From: Roseobacter sp. GAI101
GTDB taxonomy: Bacteria > Pseudomonadota > Alphaproteobacteria > Rhodobacterales > Rhodobacteraceae
DNA length: 64,000 bases
Assembly: GCF_000156335.1 (NCBI RefSeq)
Contig: NZ_DS999213.1
Coordinates: forward strand, 2,390,747 to 2,454,746
Direction: 5' to 3'
Shown here piece by piece: positions 17,455-26,344 of this stretch (positions within the stretch are counted from its first letter, which is position 1; every line of letters starts with the position of its first letter). The notes under the pieces were generated by a model. That model was not told the origin of the DNA. It ran no database searches and worked only from the letters and a program-made list of their open reading frames with translations. The position numbers were made by a program, and so were the translations under genes.

Positions 17455-18395
17455 TTAGCGGGATTTTCCACCGTTTCATCCGGGGTCAGCGCATGCCGCA
17501 GATCGCCCCCTTCGGTGGGGGCAGGCAGATCACCACGCACCTCAGGCGGCAGGTTCATCAACATCCGCGTGATGTTGATCAGCTCGTCGCGCAGTTTCGG
17601 GCGCGGTGTCACACGGTCCAGCATCCCGTGATCCAACAGGTATTCAGCGCGTTGGAACCCTTCGGGCAGCTTTTCGCGGATGGTCTGTTCAATCACCCGC
17701 GGTCCGGCAAAGCAGATCAGCGCGCCGGGCTCGGCGATCTGGACATCGCCCAGCATCGCATAGCTGGCCGTGACGCCCCCCGTTGTCGGATGGGTCAGGA
17801 CGACGATATAGGGCAGGCCCGCTTCTTTCAGCATCTGCACCGCGACCGTGGTCCGCGGCATCTGCATCAGGCTCAGGATGCCTTCTTGCATGCGCGCGCC
17901 ACCGGCGGCGGAAAAAAGGATCAGCGGGCGCTTCAGCTTGACCGCTTCCTGTGCCGCCGCGATGATCGCGTTGCCGACATACATCCCCATGGACCCCGCC
18001 ATGAAGGAAAAGTCCTGGGCGGCGGCCACGATCGGCGTGCGCCCCATCTCGCCCGTGACGACAAGCATCGCCTCGGCTTCGTTGGTCTGCTTCTGAGCCG
18101 CTTTCAGGCGGTCGGGATATTTCTTTTGGTCACGAAAGTGCAGAGGGTCCGGCGTCGGCGCGGGCACTTTGACTTCGTTGAAGACGCCGCCGTCAAACAG
18201 CGCGTGAAAGCGGTCGCGCGGGCTGATGCCCATGTGATGTCCGCAGCTGGTGCACACATTCAGGTTGTCCGACACTTCGCGGTGAAACAGCATCGTGCCG
18301 CATTCATCGCATTTCGTCCAAAGGTTATCGGGCGTCTCGCGGCGCGAGAAGATCGAATTGATCCGAGGACGGACGTAGTTGTTGATCCAGTTCAT
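17451..18395 (-). CDS. accD: Acetyl-CoA carboxylase carboxyltransferase subunit beta
   Basis: AccD pairs with AccA to transfer CO2 from biotin to acetyl-CoA, making malonyl-CoA for fatty acid synthesis. The N-terminal zinc ribbon is seen as WTKCDECGTMLFHRE and CTSCGHH, giving four cysteines. The crotonase-like domain holds SFMAGSMGMYVGNAI, FSAAGGARMQEG, and VLTHPTTGGVTASYAMLGD. I chose the ATG at 18395 (MNWINNY), giving 314 residues; upstream in-frame sequence is not family-like. It is coupled to folC. Confidence 0.96.
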   Translation of the reverse strand: MNWINNYVRPRINSIFSRRETPDNLWTKCDECGTMLFHREVSDNLNVCTSCGHHMGISPRDRFHALFDGGVFNEVKVPAPTPDPLHFRDQKKYPDRLKAAQKQTNEAEAMLVVTGEMGRTPIVAAAQDFSFMAGSMGMYVGNAIIAAAQEAVKLKRPLILFSAAGGARMQEGILSLMQMPRTTVAVQMLKEAGLPYIVVLTHPTTGGVTASYAMLGDVQIAEPGALICFAGPRVIEQTIREKLPEGFQRAEYLLDHGMLDRVTPRPKLRDELINITRMLMNLPPEVRGDLPAPTEGGDLRHALTPDETVENPAK

Positions 18396-18453
18396 GGCGA
18401 ACCTCTGCTGGCAGTTTCGATCTCCAAATAAGCTGCCGCTTCGTAAATTGCAA

Positions 18454-19344
18454 TCAACGCCGGATCGCCAGACGTGCGGCCAGCCAACTGACAAGCATAA
18501 AGCCGAAATCCACAGGCAACCAGGCACGCAACGCCTCGGTATCCTCCATCGAGAAGGGGACCAGATACAGCGCAAGGCCGGACAGGTCATCGGGCATCGA
18601 GGCGATCAGGATCGCGGTCACGTTATTGCAGAAATGCACCGCAATCGCAGGCCCCAGCGACCCCGAGCGCGCGGTAAGATCGGCCATCAGCATGCCGAAG
18701 ACGCCGGCCCAAAGTGCGATCAAGATGGCGTTTTCCCCGGCCTGATCCGGCAGATAATGCCCAAGCGCGAACAGGACCGATGGCAGCACCATCCAGATCA
18801 GCGGCGAATTGAACCGCGCCGCCAACTGCTGCTGGACATAGCCGCGAAAAACAATTTCCTCGGCGCTGACCTGGAGAAGCACGAAGATCAACGAAAAAGG
18901 CAGCAAAAGCACCCATTTGCCAATCGCCATGTTGGACACGAAAGGCGCACCCAAATTCCACGGCGGCAACAGGAGGGTCACAGCGCCAATCACCACCAAA
19001 ATCCGCACAACAGCGAAAAATTGCGGGACCGCAAGGCTGATCGGCCCGATCAACCCCCATACGGACCGCCGGTGGATCACCCGCGTCACGACGGCAACAC
19101 CAACGATCATCAAGCCGAAGCTGCCCAACAGGAAAAACATCGCGACCGGCGTTCGGCCCGTCAGCAGGTCGTCGTAAAAGTTGCCGTAGTCCGGTCCCAG
19201 AACGTTGAACAATGTGTTGAAAAACAGATTGTTGAGCAGCAGATAGATGGCCGATGCCGCAAGAAAGCCGACAATCAGCTTCCAGATCGCGGCAGACGCG
19301 ACCGCCGGGGCGAAAAAGGCCTTGTGGGCTGCGTATCTGTTCAT
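18454..19344 (-). CDS. CPBP family intramembrane glutamic endopeptidase
   Basis: This 296-residue polytopic membrane protein has about eight hydrophobic segments. The CPBP (Abi, type II CAAX protease) motifs are complete. Motif 1 is SAEEIVFRGYVQ, with the catalytic Glu pair and Arg (about residue 163). Motif 2 is FALGHYLPD and motif 3 is AVHFCNN. Family members cleave transmembrane substrates, process prenylated proteins or give bacteriocin immunity. Its start overlaps the stop of the large ABC-like gene by ATGA, so the two proteins are made together. The substrate is unknown; the coupled partner is an obvious candidate. Confidence 0.88.
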   Translation of the reverse strand: MNRYAAHKAFFAPAVASAAIWKLIVGFLAASAIYLLLNNLFFNTLFNVLGPDYGNFYDDLLTGRTPVAMFFLLGSFGLMIVGVAVVTRVIHRRSVWGLIGPISLAVPQFFAVVRILVVIGAVTLLLPPWNLGAPFVSNMAIGKWVLLLPFSLIFVLLQVSAEEIVFRGYVQQQLAARFNSPLIWMVLPSVLFALGHYLPDQAGENAILIALWAGVFGMLMADLTARSGSLGPAIAVHFCNNVTAILIASMPDDLSGLALYLVPFSMEDTEALRAWLPVDFGFMLVSWLAARLAIRR

Positions 19345-22300
19345 GGCTGGCCGTCCTGTGTGGGAGGTGTCCGCTTTGCATCGTCGCGCGGGATATGGAT
19401 ACCTGCGGTGCGCAAAAGCTCTGCAGTCCCCGTCAGGTGACCGGACACGGTGCGCAGCAAGCTCAGCAGGATGACGGGATCATTTTCGATCACCGACCGG
19501 AACTGATCCGCACCGATCCGCAAGAACTGGCTGTCTTCGGTCGCGCTGAAATCAAGCTGGCGGGGTTCGCTCATGATGACGGCAAGATCGCCAATCAGGC
19601 GGCCTGCCTCTACGGTCGAAATATGCAGTTTGGTGCCGTCGGGTTCCGTCCAGTACAATTCACCCATACCGGAAAGGCACAGGTAAACCGCGTCCGCAGG
19701 TTGCCCCGTCGAGAAAATCCTTTCGCCTTTCTTGACCGGAAACCACTGTGCCGCAAAGGCCAGCAAGCGCTGGTTGCGCGGATCAAGGTTGCTGAACATG
19801 GAATTGCCGGCGATGATCCGCAGCTTGCGACGCAGATCGTCGGAAATGCTGTCGTCCTGATTTGGCGTTTCGCTTTGCGCCACCCCGTCAACACGCCCGC
19901 CCCGTATCTTGACAAAGATGTCAAAGTCTTCCGGATGGGAAAAATGGTCATCCAGATAAACCTGCGTCATCTCGGGCAGCAAATTCCCCAAACGGTCGCG
20001 CAGCCGCCTGAAGCCCTCGGCATCCTGCCCGGCAAGCGATTGGTTGAACACCAGGATATCAGGGCGTTTTATCGCAGCCCGGCTGAACGAGGCGCGTTCC
20101 TGGAACGACTGCGAAATATTCGAGCCTCCAATGCTGGTCGGGACATCAAACACCGTGACGGCAACCGCTTTTTGCAGGTCATGCGCCTTGAAGATTTCCA
20201 ACACCAGATCCAGCACCAGATCAGCCTGCAAACCTGCCACGGCAGAAATGCGGCCATACAGGACATTTTCCAGAATTGTCAGACGGGGCAGATAGTTCTC
20301 CGGGCTGATCGGCACGAAAAGATCCTTTGCCTTTTCACGCATGGCAGCGCCCTGATGTTTGCGGATCGCCAGGATCTCCTGCTTGAAGGTCTCGGGGAAG
20401 CCCGGGCCGATTTGTTCGGCGGTAAAGGCAAAGGGCACCGTAAGCAGCAACGAAAACTCGTCCTCGGTCAGCGCGGCATCACCTTTGTTGCGGCGGCGCA
20501 TGGCGATATCGACCAACTGCTCGTAAAGCTCTTCGTCGATCCCCAAGGCGGTGAACAAGGGGTGATCGGTGCCATCCCTGCCAAAGGTCTGGTGCAAGGT
20601 TTCGACCAGTGTCTGTGAAATCGCGACGCCCTGTTCCGCAAGGCCCTGTTCGATGATCATCGCAAGAAACCCTCGCTCCGAGGCCAGCCCGGCCTGCGAA
20701 ATGTTGCGCAAGGGGGCCGCGAACATCAGGTTGCCGCCCAAGGCCAGCGCGGGGTTGAACTTGTCGGGATCAAAGCGGTGCACCACCTTGTCCAGGCCCT
20801 TTTCCTTTAGTTTCTCATAGACCTCCTCGCGCAGCCCCACGATTGCGGCGGCCAGCTTGGGGCGGCTTTCCGGGTCGATGCGATCGGTGACCATCCGCTG
20901 GAACATCACGTCCTCACCGTCCACCGACTTCACCAGCTGGTACCACCAGTCGTTGACATCCTCGAGCGTATCAAGCCCGGCTAGTCCAGGGTCCAGCCAA
21001 TCCGCTTTGGTACTGTCAAGGCTGTTGCCGGCGCGGGCGGCTTCGATGGCCGACATGTCCCGCTGCTTTGGATCCCACAGCACGGTCTTGGGGCTGGTAC
21101 GCAAGGACATCAGCAAGTTATCCCCGATCGTGCCCTTGAACAGATAGGGATGACTGTGCGCATAGCCGATCCTTGCGGCCAGTACGGCCTGATGCAGCCC
21201 CGCCAAATCATATCCCGCCATCGTGATATGCCCGCGGGTCGGAGACACCTCCCGCGTTAAAAGCTCGGCGATCGCGGTGCGTTCCGTCTGGTTGGGTATT
21301 TCGATGGCCACACGCGCACCCATCGGTATTTCAATGTTCAGATCGTCCAGAATTCTGGTGCCGTCATGGTTGCGCAACGTGACATTCTGAAAACTGATTG
21401 GCCCCTTAAGGTGCGGGATTTCATCAGGCTCGCCCTCGAACAGCTTGGCATCGATCATGCCGCGCGGCGCAAAGCGTTCGGTGACCACGTCCCACCGCAG
21501 CGACATGTCCTGTGTCTGGTTGTAATAGGTCAGCAGTTCTTTCCACGGATTGGACAGGTCCTTGTAGGCGGCAAGGGCCGCGACCAGCGCGCCGACCGTG
21601 ATCTGCCCCTTGATCGCAAGATACCCCCCGACCGAATAGAAAAAGAACGGGGTGAGCTGGGTGATGAAGTTATTGAGAAACTTCATGAAAAATTTCTTTT
21701 GGTAGATTTCGAACCGGATTTCGAAAAGGCGGCCCAGCCGGTCCGTGAACGCCGCCAACCGGTACCGCCACCCGCCATTCGCCCGCAAATCCGAAATTCC
21801 GGCAGCGGTTTCGCCGATTTCCGACGAGAACGAGCGCACCTGGATGATCCGCTTTTTGTTCAGCACGTTTATCTGCCGCTGCAACATCGGGATCAGATAG
21901 GCCTGCAGCGGAATAAGCGCCACGCCCGCCAGCCCGAACCAGGGCGATTGTATGAACAAGAACAGCAAGATGATCAGCATCTGCCCGGCCTGGAACACCG
22001 GCTGTGCGACGGCATCCCCCATCAGACCGCCCATCGGTTCTGCCTCGGAGGTCACCATCGACACAAGTTCACCCTGACTGGTGTTCTCGAAATAGCTGCG
22101 CGGAAACCGCATCATCCGCGCAACAAGCTGGTAGCGGAAGCGGCGCAGCAGACGTTCGGACAGGACACCTTTCATCGTGTTCAGCCTCATCTTCATCAGG
22201 CCATGCACCAACACCGCGCCCAGATAGCCGAAACACAGCAGCATCAGGAATTGCACCTGGGTAACCTGCACGCCGAACAGATCAAGCACCTCGACGTCGG

Positions 22301-22451
22301 ACCCGATGGCATCGTTGATGATCCGCTTGGGCAGTTCGAGCGTGACGTATAAAATCGGGAAAGTGACGGCCGTGAGAACCAGCAAGATCAGCTGTTCCCG
22401 GCGGGAATATTTCCAGATGAAGGAAAAAATGGATCGCTCCATGCGGGACAC
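19341..22451 (-). CDS. ABC exporter-like protein with degenerate ATPase, large insertion and cNMP-binding domain
   Basis: This is a 1036-residue protein. Residues 20-310 are an ABC type-1 exporter membrane domain with about six helices. The nucleotide-binding domain starts near residue 350 (PISFQNVTLR), but the ATPase motifs are lost. Walker A reads EIPNQTERT (384-392) with no G-K-S/T, and the Q-loop is AHSHP (431-435). The signature is SNISQSFQ (777-784) and Walker B is DILVFNQ (798-804) with Asn-Gln for Asp-Glu. About 260 mainly helical residues (451-712) are inserted before the signature. Residues 885-1000 form a cyclic-nucleotide-binding domain with a phosphate-binding cassette, IGDLAVIMSEPRQ, keeping the Arg. 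It cannot hydrolyse ATP by the usual mechanism and is likely a sensor, scaffold or regulated channel. It is coupled to the CPBP protease downstream. Confidence 0.85.
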   Translation of the reverse strand: MSRMERSIFSFIWKYSRREQLILLVLTAVTFPILYVTLELPKRIINDAIGSDVEVLDLFGVQVTQVQFLMLLCFGYLGAVLVHGLMKMRLNTMKGVLSERLLRRFRYQLVARMMRFPRSYFENTSQGELVSMVTSEAEPMGGLMGDAVAQPVFQAGQMLIILLFLFIQSPWFGLAGVALIPLQAYLIPMLQRQINVLNKKRIIQVRSFSSEIGETAAGISDLRANGGWRYRLAAFTDRLGRLFEIRFEIYQKKFFMKFLNNFITQLTPFFFYSVGGYLAIKGQITVGALVAALAAYKDLSNPWKELLTYYNQTQDMSLRWDVVTERFAPRGMIDAKLFEGEPDEIPHLKGPISFQNVTLRNHDGTRILDDLNIEIPMGARVAIEIPNQTERTAIAELLTREVSPTRGHITMAGYDLAGLHQAVLAARIGYAHSHPYLFKGTIGDNLLMSLRTSPKTVLWDPKQRDMSAIEAARAGNSLDSTKADWLDPGLAGLDTLEDVNDWWYQLVKSVDGEDVMFQRMVTDRIDPESRPKLAAAIVGLREEVYEKLKEKGLDKVVHRFDPDKFNPALALGGNLMFAAPLRNISQAGLASERGFLAMIIEQGLAEQGVAISQTLVETLHQTFGRDGTDHPLFTALGIDEELYEQLVDIAMRRRNKGDAALTEDEFSLLLTVPFAFTAEQIGPGFPETFKQEILAIRKHQGAAMREKAKDLFVPISPENYLPRLTILENVLYGRISAVAGLQADLVLDLVLEIFKAHDLQKAVAVTVFDVPTSIGGSNISQSFQERASFSRAAIKRPDILVFNQSLAGQDAEGFRRLRDRLGNLLPEMTQVYLDDHFSHPEDFDIFVKIRGGRVDGVAQSETPNQDDSISDDLRRKLRIIAGNSMFSNLDPRNQRLLAFAAQWFPVKKGERIFSTGQPADAVYLCLSGMGELYWTEPDGTKLHISTVEAGRLIGDLAVIMSEPRQLDFSATEDSQFLRIGADQFRSVIENDPVILLSLLRTVSGHLTGTAELLRTAGIHIPRDDAKRTPPTQDGQP

Positions 22452-22593
22452 TTTCGCTGGGGGTCAGGCGCAGCCTGCGGGTGAAGGTCAACCTAAGCCG
22501 AGAGGCGCGCCACTTCAACCGACCGCTTGAGCCTTGCGGCGCAGGGGCTGGATGGTTATTCCGGTGTAAACGTCTAATCAGGGAGGCTTTCTG

Positions 22594-24960
22594 ATGTCCA
22601 CCAACACCCGTTTCGATAAATCCAAACTGCCCAGCCGGCATGTTACCGAAGGACCGGAGCGCGCGCCGCACCGGTCCTATTATTACGCCATGGGCATGAC
22701 GGAAGAAGAAATCCACCAGCCTCTGGTCGGTGTCGCCACCTGCTGGAACGAAGCCGCCCCCTGCAACATTTCCCTAAACCGCCAGGCCCAAGCCGTGAAA
22801 GCCGGCGTGAGGACACAGCAAGGCACACCGCGCGAATTCACCACCATCACCGTGACCGACGGCATCGCCATGGGCCACGAGGGCATGCGCTCTTCCCTTG
22901 CTTCGCGCGAAGCCATCGCTGACACGGTCGAATTGACCATGCGCGGCCACTGCTATGACGCGATCGTCGGCCTTGCGGGCTGTGACAAATCCCTTCCCGG
23001 CATGATGATGGCGATGATCCGTCTGAACGTGCCGTCCGTGTTCCTCTATGGCGGGTCGATCCTGCCGGGCAAGGCCCCTGCCGGTGCCGATGTTCCCGCC
23101 GATTTCGCCAGCCGCGATCTGACCGTGCAAGACATGTTCGAAGCCGTTGGCAACTTTCAGAACGGCACGATGTCCGCAGCCGCGCTTGAAATCCTCGAGC
23201 GTGTGGCCTGCCCGAGTGCAGGTGCTTGCGGCGGCCAGTTCACCGCCAACACCATGGCCTGTGTATCCGAAGCGATCGGTCTGGCGCTGATGAATTCCTC
23301 TGGCATGCCAGCGCCTTACGAATCGCGCGATGCCTATGCAGAGGCGTCCGGCGAAGCGGTCATGAACCTGATCGAGAAAAACATCCGCGCCCGTGACATC
23401 TGCACCCGCGAGGCGTTCGAGAACGCGGCGCGCATCGTCGCGTGCACCGGCGGATCGACCAACGCCGGTCTGCACCTGCCGGCGATGGCACACGAGGCGG
23501 GCATCGATTTCTTCCTTGATGACGTTTGCGAAATCTTCCGCGACACGCCGTATTTTGTCGATATGAAGCCCGGCGGCTCGCATGTCGCGAAAGACCTTTA
23601 TGACGCAGGCGGCGTGCCCGTCGTGATGAAGGAACTGCGCAAGGCTGGTTTGCTTCACACCGATTGCATCACCGCGTCAGGCCGTTCCATCGGCGAAGAA
23701 CTGGACATGATCGAACGCGAAGCGGACGGCAAGGTCATCCACCCAATCAGCACCCCGATCAGCAAGACCGGCGGTGTCGTGGGCCTGAAAGGCAACCTTG
23801 CCCCCGAAGGTGCCATCGTGAAAATCGCCGGCATGTCCGAGGAAGACATCGTCTTTACCGGTCCTGCGCTGATCTTTGAATGCGAACAGGACGCGTTCGA
23901 GGCCGTGCAAAATCGCGCCTATAAAGAGGGTGACGTTTTCGTCATCCGCAACGAAGGCCCCGCAGGCGGTCCCGGCATGCGCGAAATGCTGGCGACCACC
24001 GCAGCCCTGTCCGGTCAGGGCATGGGCAAAAAGGTCGCCCTGATCACCGATGGACGTTTTTCGGGTGCGACCCGCGGCTTCTGCGTGGGTCACGTCGGCC
24101 CCGAAGCAGCCCATGGCGGCCCGATCGCCCTGCTGAAAGAGGGTGACATGATCACCCTGAACGCCATCGAAGGCACGATCAGTGTCGATGTCAGCGATGC
24201 CGAAATGGCCGAACGCAAGGCGGCATGGCCCGGCGCACGCAAGACCAATTACCAAAGCGGCGCGCTTTGGAAATACGCTCAATTGGTCGGCCCAACCTAT
24301 CTGGGGGCCGTAACCCATCCCGGTGCCAAGCCGAAACCCATGACTACATGGACCTTTAAGGGTCCGTTAGCTGCCCTTGCGCTGCTCACCCTGATCGGCT
24401 GCGAAGCCGGTCAGGGGGCGAAACTGGCACCCGGCGCGTCTTCGGGGGCCGGCCAGCAGGCAGCACGTCCACTGTCACGTACGCAAATGGCGGGCGGCGT
24501 CGTTCTGGTCGCACCTTCCGGATTTTGCATCGACCGGACCAGCCTTGAACCGCGGTTTGCCGTGATGGCCCGCTGCGACGGGTTGGGTGTCGCCCCGACT
24601 GGCGGCGGTGCCGCCCCGCGTGGCCTGATCACCGTCAGCCTCACCAAACGCAAGGCAGGATCACTGCCAACGGCAGCGCAGATCGCCACGGCATCCCAAT
24701 TGGCAGTCGTGGATACTGTTGAAGAAAGCCAGGATCAGGTAACATTCCGCGCGCAAGGGCGTATTCCGGTAAGCGGTCTGTCCGCGACACAATGGCGTGG
24801 GGTCGCACATATCGGCGGCCAGACGGCGGGCATCGCGGTCTACGGCCCCGAACGGTCAGAGATCGTCACAAAGATCGGTCGCGCGATCATGCACCAAATG
24901 ATCAACCGCAGCATCGAGGCGACCCCAAAACCTGTGCAAACACCGGCAAAACGGAATTGA
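22594..24960 (+). CDS. ilvD: Dihydroxy-acid dehydratase IlvD, reading through into a lipoprotein sequence
   Basis: Residues 1-582 are a complete IlvD, the Fe-S dehydratase that makes 2-keto acids for valine, isoleucine and leucine synthesis. They contain [24 protein letters not shown] and [17 protein letters not shown], supplying cluster cysteines. [25 protein letters not shown] and the terminal [14 protein letters not shown] follow. IlvD normally ends a few residues later, but no stop occurs here. At codon 583 an ATG continues into about 205 residues starting with a lipoprotein signal. A TGA lies one base on (24341-24343) in another frame, so a one-base indel probably fused two overlapping genes. 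The ATG start at 22594 follows AGGGAGGC. Confidence 0.9.
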   Translation: MSTNTRFDKSKLPSRHVTEGPERAPHRSYYYAMGMTEEEIHQPLVGVATCWNEAAPCNISLNRQAQAVKAGVRTQQGTPREFTTITVTDGIAMGHEGMRSSLASREAIADTVELTMRGHCYDAIVGLAGCDKSLPGMMMAMIRLNVPSVFLYGGSILPGKAPAGADVPADFASRDLTVQDMFEAVGNFQNGTMSAAALEILERVACPSAGACGGQFTANTMACVSEAIGLALMNSSGMPAPYESRDAYAEASGEAVMNLIEKNIRARDICTREAFENAARIVACTGGSTNAGLHLPAMAHEAGIDFFLDDVCEIFRDTPYFVDMKPGGSHVAKDLYDAGGVPVVMKELRKAGLLHTDCITASGRSIGEELDMIEREADGKVIHPISTPISKTGGVVGLKGNLAPEGAIVKIAGMSEEDIVFTGPALIFECEQDAFEAVQNRAYKEGDVFVIRNEGPAGGPGMREMLATTAALSGQGMGKKVALITDGRFSGATRGFCVGHVGPEAAHGGPIALLKEGDMITLNAIEGTISVDVSDAEMAERKAAWPGARKTNYQSGALWKYAQLVGPTYLGAVTHPGAKPKPMTTWTFKGPLAALALLTLIGCEAGQGAKLAPGASSGAGQQAARPLSRTQMAGGVVLVAPSGFCIDRTSLEPRFAVMARCDGLGVAPTGGGAAPRGLITVSLTKRKAGSLPTAAQIATASQLAVVDTVEESQDQVTFRAQGRIPVSGLSATQWRGVAHIGGQTAGIAVYGPERSEIVTKIGRAIMHQMINRSIEATPKPVQTPAKRN
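24340..24960 (+). CDS. Probable separate lipoprotein currently fused to IlvD
   Basis: From the internal ATG at 24340 the frame encodes 206 residues. They begin with a lysine-containing n-region, the hydrophobic stretch [13 protein letters not shown] and then Cys, a good lipobox (L-I-G-C). The mature part has [18 protein letters not shown] and ARCDGLG (two cysteines that could pair) and a helical tail. I do not recognise a function. A lipoprotein signal in the middle of a cytosolic enzyme makes no topological sense, so independent translation is more likely. No clear ribosome site precedes this ATG, so translation may depend on coupling to ilvD. Confidence 0.55.
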   Translation: MTTWTFKGPLAALALLTLIGCEAGQGAKLAPGASSGAGQQAARPLSRTQMAGGVVLVAPSGFCIDRTSLEPRFAVMARCDGLGVAPTGGGAAPRGLITVSLTKRKAGSLPTAAQIATASQLAVVDTVEESQDQVTFRAQGRIPVSGLSATQWRGVAHIGGQTAGIAVYGPERSEIVTKIGRAIMHQMINRSIEATPKPVQTPAKRN

Positions 24961-25057
24961 GGTGCCGGTTTTCTGGCCCAATTCATTTGATACGAACCAT
25001 TTCAACGGATAGGGTTTCGAAAAACAACCCTCACAATAATCGGGGCATCGGGCATTT

Positions 25058-25831
25058 ATGGCCAAATTTGGCATTCAGCTTTTAGACAAGGCACTGTCTG
25101 CGCGTGTGATGCGCCGCTGGGCGAAAAAGGCCAACGCTGCCAAAGACGTCGATCTGGAAACGCTCCGCAAGCAATCAGGCCGCGCGCGGGTGCTGAAGGC
25201 CCATCTTGACCACCTGATCCATGTGGCAGAGGAACGCTTGTCCTTGCCGATGGTCGGATCAAAAAAGTTCTTCAAGCCCCATAGCGCCGACTGGTCCTGG
25301 CGCCCGCAGCTTTGGCGCGGGCCGTTGCCGACACCGGGGATGTCTTCGGTCCCGTCCAAGGCGGTGCTGGGCGACGAAGTGACGATTTTCCATGACTGTT
25401 CGCTGGCTGAACTGGGCATGCGTCAACTGCGCAATCTTCGCGAGGCCGATCTGGCCCCTTATGGCCTGCGGCTGGATGTCTTTCGCTTTGGCGGGTCGTT
25501 TCTGTCGCTGGTTCTGGACCTGCCCGACGGGTGCGTCAACGGCCTGAAACGCACGCATCTTTTGCGTATGGACACCATCGTCGAGATGGAAAAACCGATC
25601 GAGATTTTTGCCCGTCTGAACATCCGCCATGGGCCGAACACAGAACAGATCGTGCGGGAATTGCCGCTGGACCAGCAGGATATAACGGTGGAATTCGATC
25701 TGGCCTATTCAAACCTCAATGAAAAACGCGTCGAAAAAGCGTGGATCGACCTGATCTTTGAAGACCCCGAAATGAACGAGATCGTGTTGCGCGACTTGAC
25801 CTTCTCGCGTCGCCCCCGCGCCCAGCTTTAG
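25058..25831 (+). CDS. DUF6478 family protein
   Basis: This 257-residue protein is recognised as the Rhodobacterales family DUF6478 by its overall pattern. A basic N-terminus (MRRWAKKANAAK) and ADWSWRPQLWRGPLPTPG come first. They are followed by a beta-rich domain with IFHDCSLAELGMRQLRN, RFGGSFLSLVLDLP and the terminal FEDPEMNEIVLRDLTFSR. It has no signal peptide or membrane helix. The function is unknown. It is followed after 11 nt by another small conserved gene, with which it is surely cotranscribed. Confidence 0.75.
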   Translation: MAKFGIQLLDKALSARVMRRWAKKANAAKDVDLETLRKQSGRARVLKAHLDHLIHVAEERLSLPMVGSKKFFKPHSADWSWRPQLWRGPLPTPGMSSVPSKAVLGDEVTIFHDCSLAELGMRQLRNLREADLAPYGLRLDVFRFGGSFLSLVLDLPDGCVNGLKRTHLLRMDTIVEMEKPIEIFARLNIRHGPNTEQIVRELPLDQQDITVEFDLAYSNLNEKRVEKAWIDLIFEDPEMNEIVLRDLTFSRRPRAQL

Positions 25832-25842
25832 GATCTTTTCCG

Positions 25843-26214
25843 ATGACCAAACTCACATTGACCAAAACCCGGATGATCGAAGGCACGTGGCAGGGCGTCA
25901 TCACCGGCGCGTCCGATGCCCAGCCTGAAATCTCGGTGACGCATGCGAATATGTCCGTCCCCGATTTCAAGCTTGTCCGGAATGAAACAGCTGATCATTG
26001 GGTTCTGACCATCCCCGTGCCCGCCGCTGCAATCGCAGATGGCATCCAGACGGTGCTTGTCATCGACCGTCAGGCCGACCAGAAAATCGGAGAGTTCGTC
26101 GTGATCGGCGACGAAGTCTCCAGCGTTGATCTGCGCGCCGAGATGGACCTTTTGCGCGCGGAGCTTGATATGTTGAAACGCGCGTTCCGCCGCCACTGCG
26201 TCGAGACCAGCTGA
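25843..26214 (+). CDS. Small conserved protein of unknown function
   Basis: This 123-residue protein has a beta-strand-rich first part (residues 1-90). It ends in a predicted coiled coil, LRAEMDLLRAELDMLKRAF (about residues 97-115). The pairing with the DUF6478 gene and codon usage support a real gene. I do not recognise a function; the coiled coil suggests oligomerisation. Two strong terminators follow, marking the end of this transcript. Confidence 0.65.
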   Translation: MTKLTLTKTRMIEGTWQGVITGASDAQPEISVTHANMSVPDFKLVRNETADHWVLTIPVPAAAIADGIQTVLVIDRQADQKIGEFVVIGDEVSSVDLRAEMDLLRAELDMLKRAFRRHCVETS

Positions 26215-26226
26215 TCCCCCGCGTTT

Positions 26227-26261
26227 AAACTCCTGCAGCCAAGGTCAAACAGGAGTTTTTT
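26227..26261 (+). terminator. Intrinsic terminator for the DUF6478 operon
   Basis: Perfect 9-bp stem AAACTCCTG / CAGGAGTTT with a 14-nt loop, running into six T residues in total. It sits 12 nt after the stop of the small coiled-coil gene. Confidence 0.85.
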
Positions 26262-26277
26262 CAACGAACCCAACGGC

Positions 26278-26310
26278 AAAGGGCCGGCCAATACTGGCCA
26301 GCCCTTTTTT
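26278..26310. terminator. Second, probably bidirectional, terminator
   Basis: A 13-bp stem with one C-A mismatch (AAAGGGCCGGCCA / TGGCCAGCCCTTT), loop ATAC, then TTTTTT on the plus strand. On the minus strand the mismatch becomes a G-U pair, so the hairpin is fully paired for transcripts of ctpA, which ends at 26345. The T-tract on that strand is only three residues, so bidirectional action is likely but weaker. Confidence 0.75.
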
Positions 26311-26344
26311 GTTTCACTTGCGGATCGAACGCCTTGGTGCCGGA

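Noticed and set aside
25011-25031. AGGGTT/AACCCT hairpin before DUF6478
   Set aside because: Only six base pairs and no T-tract; not enough for a terminator.
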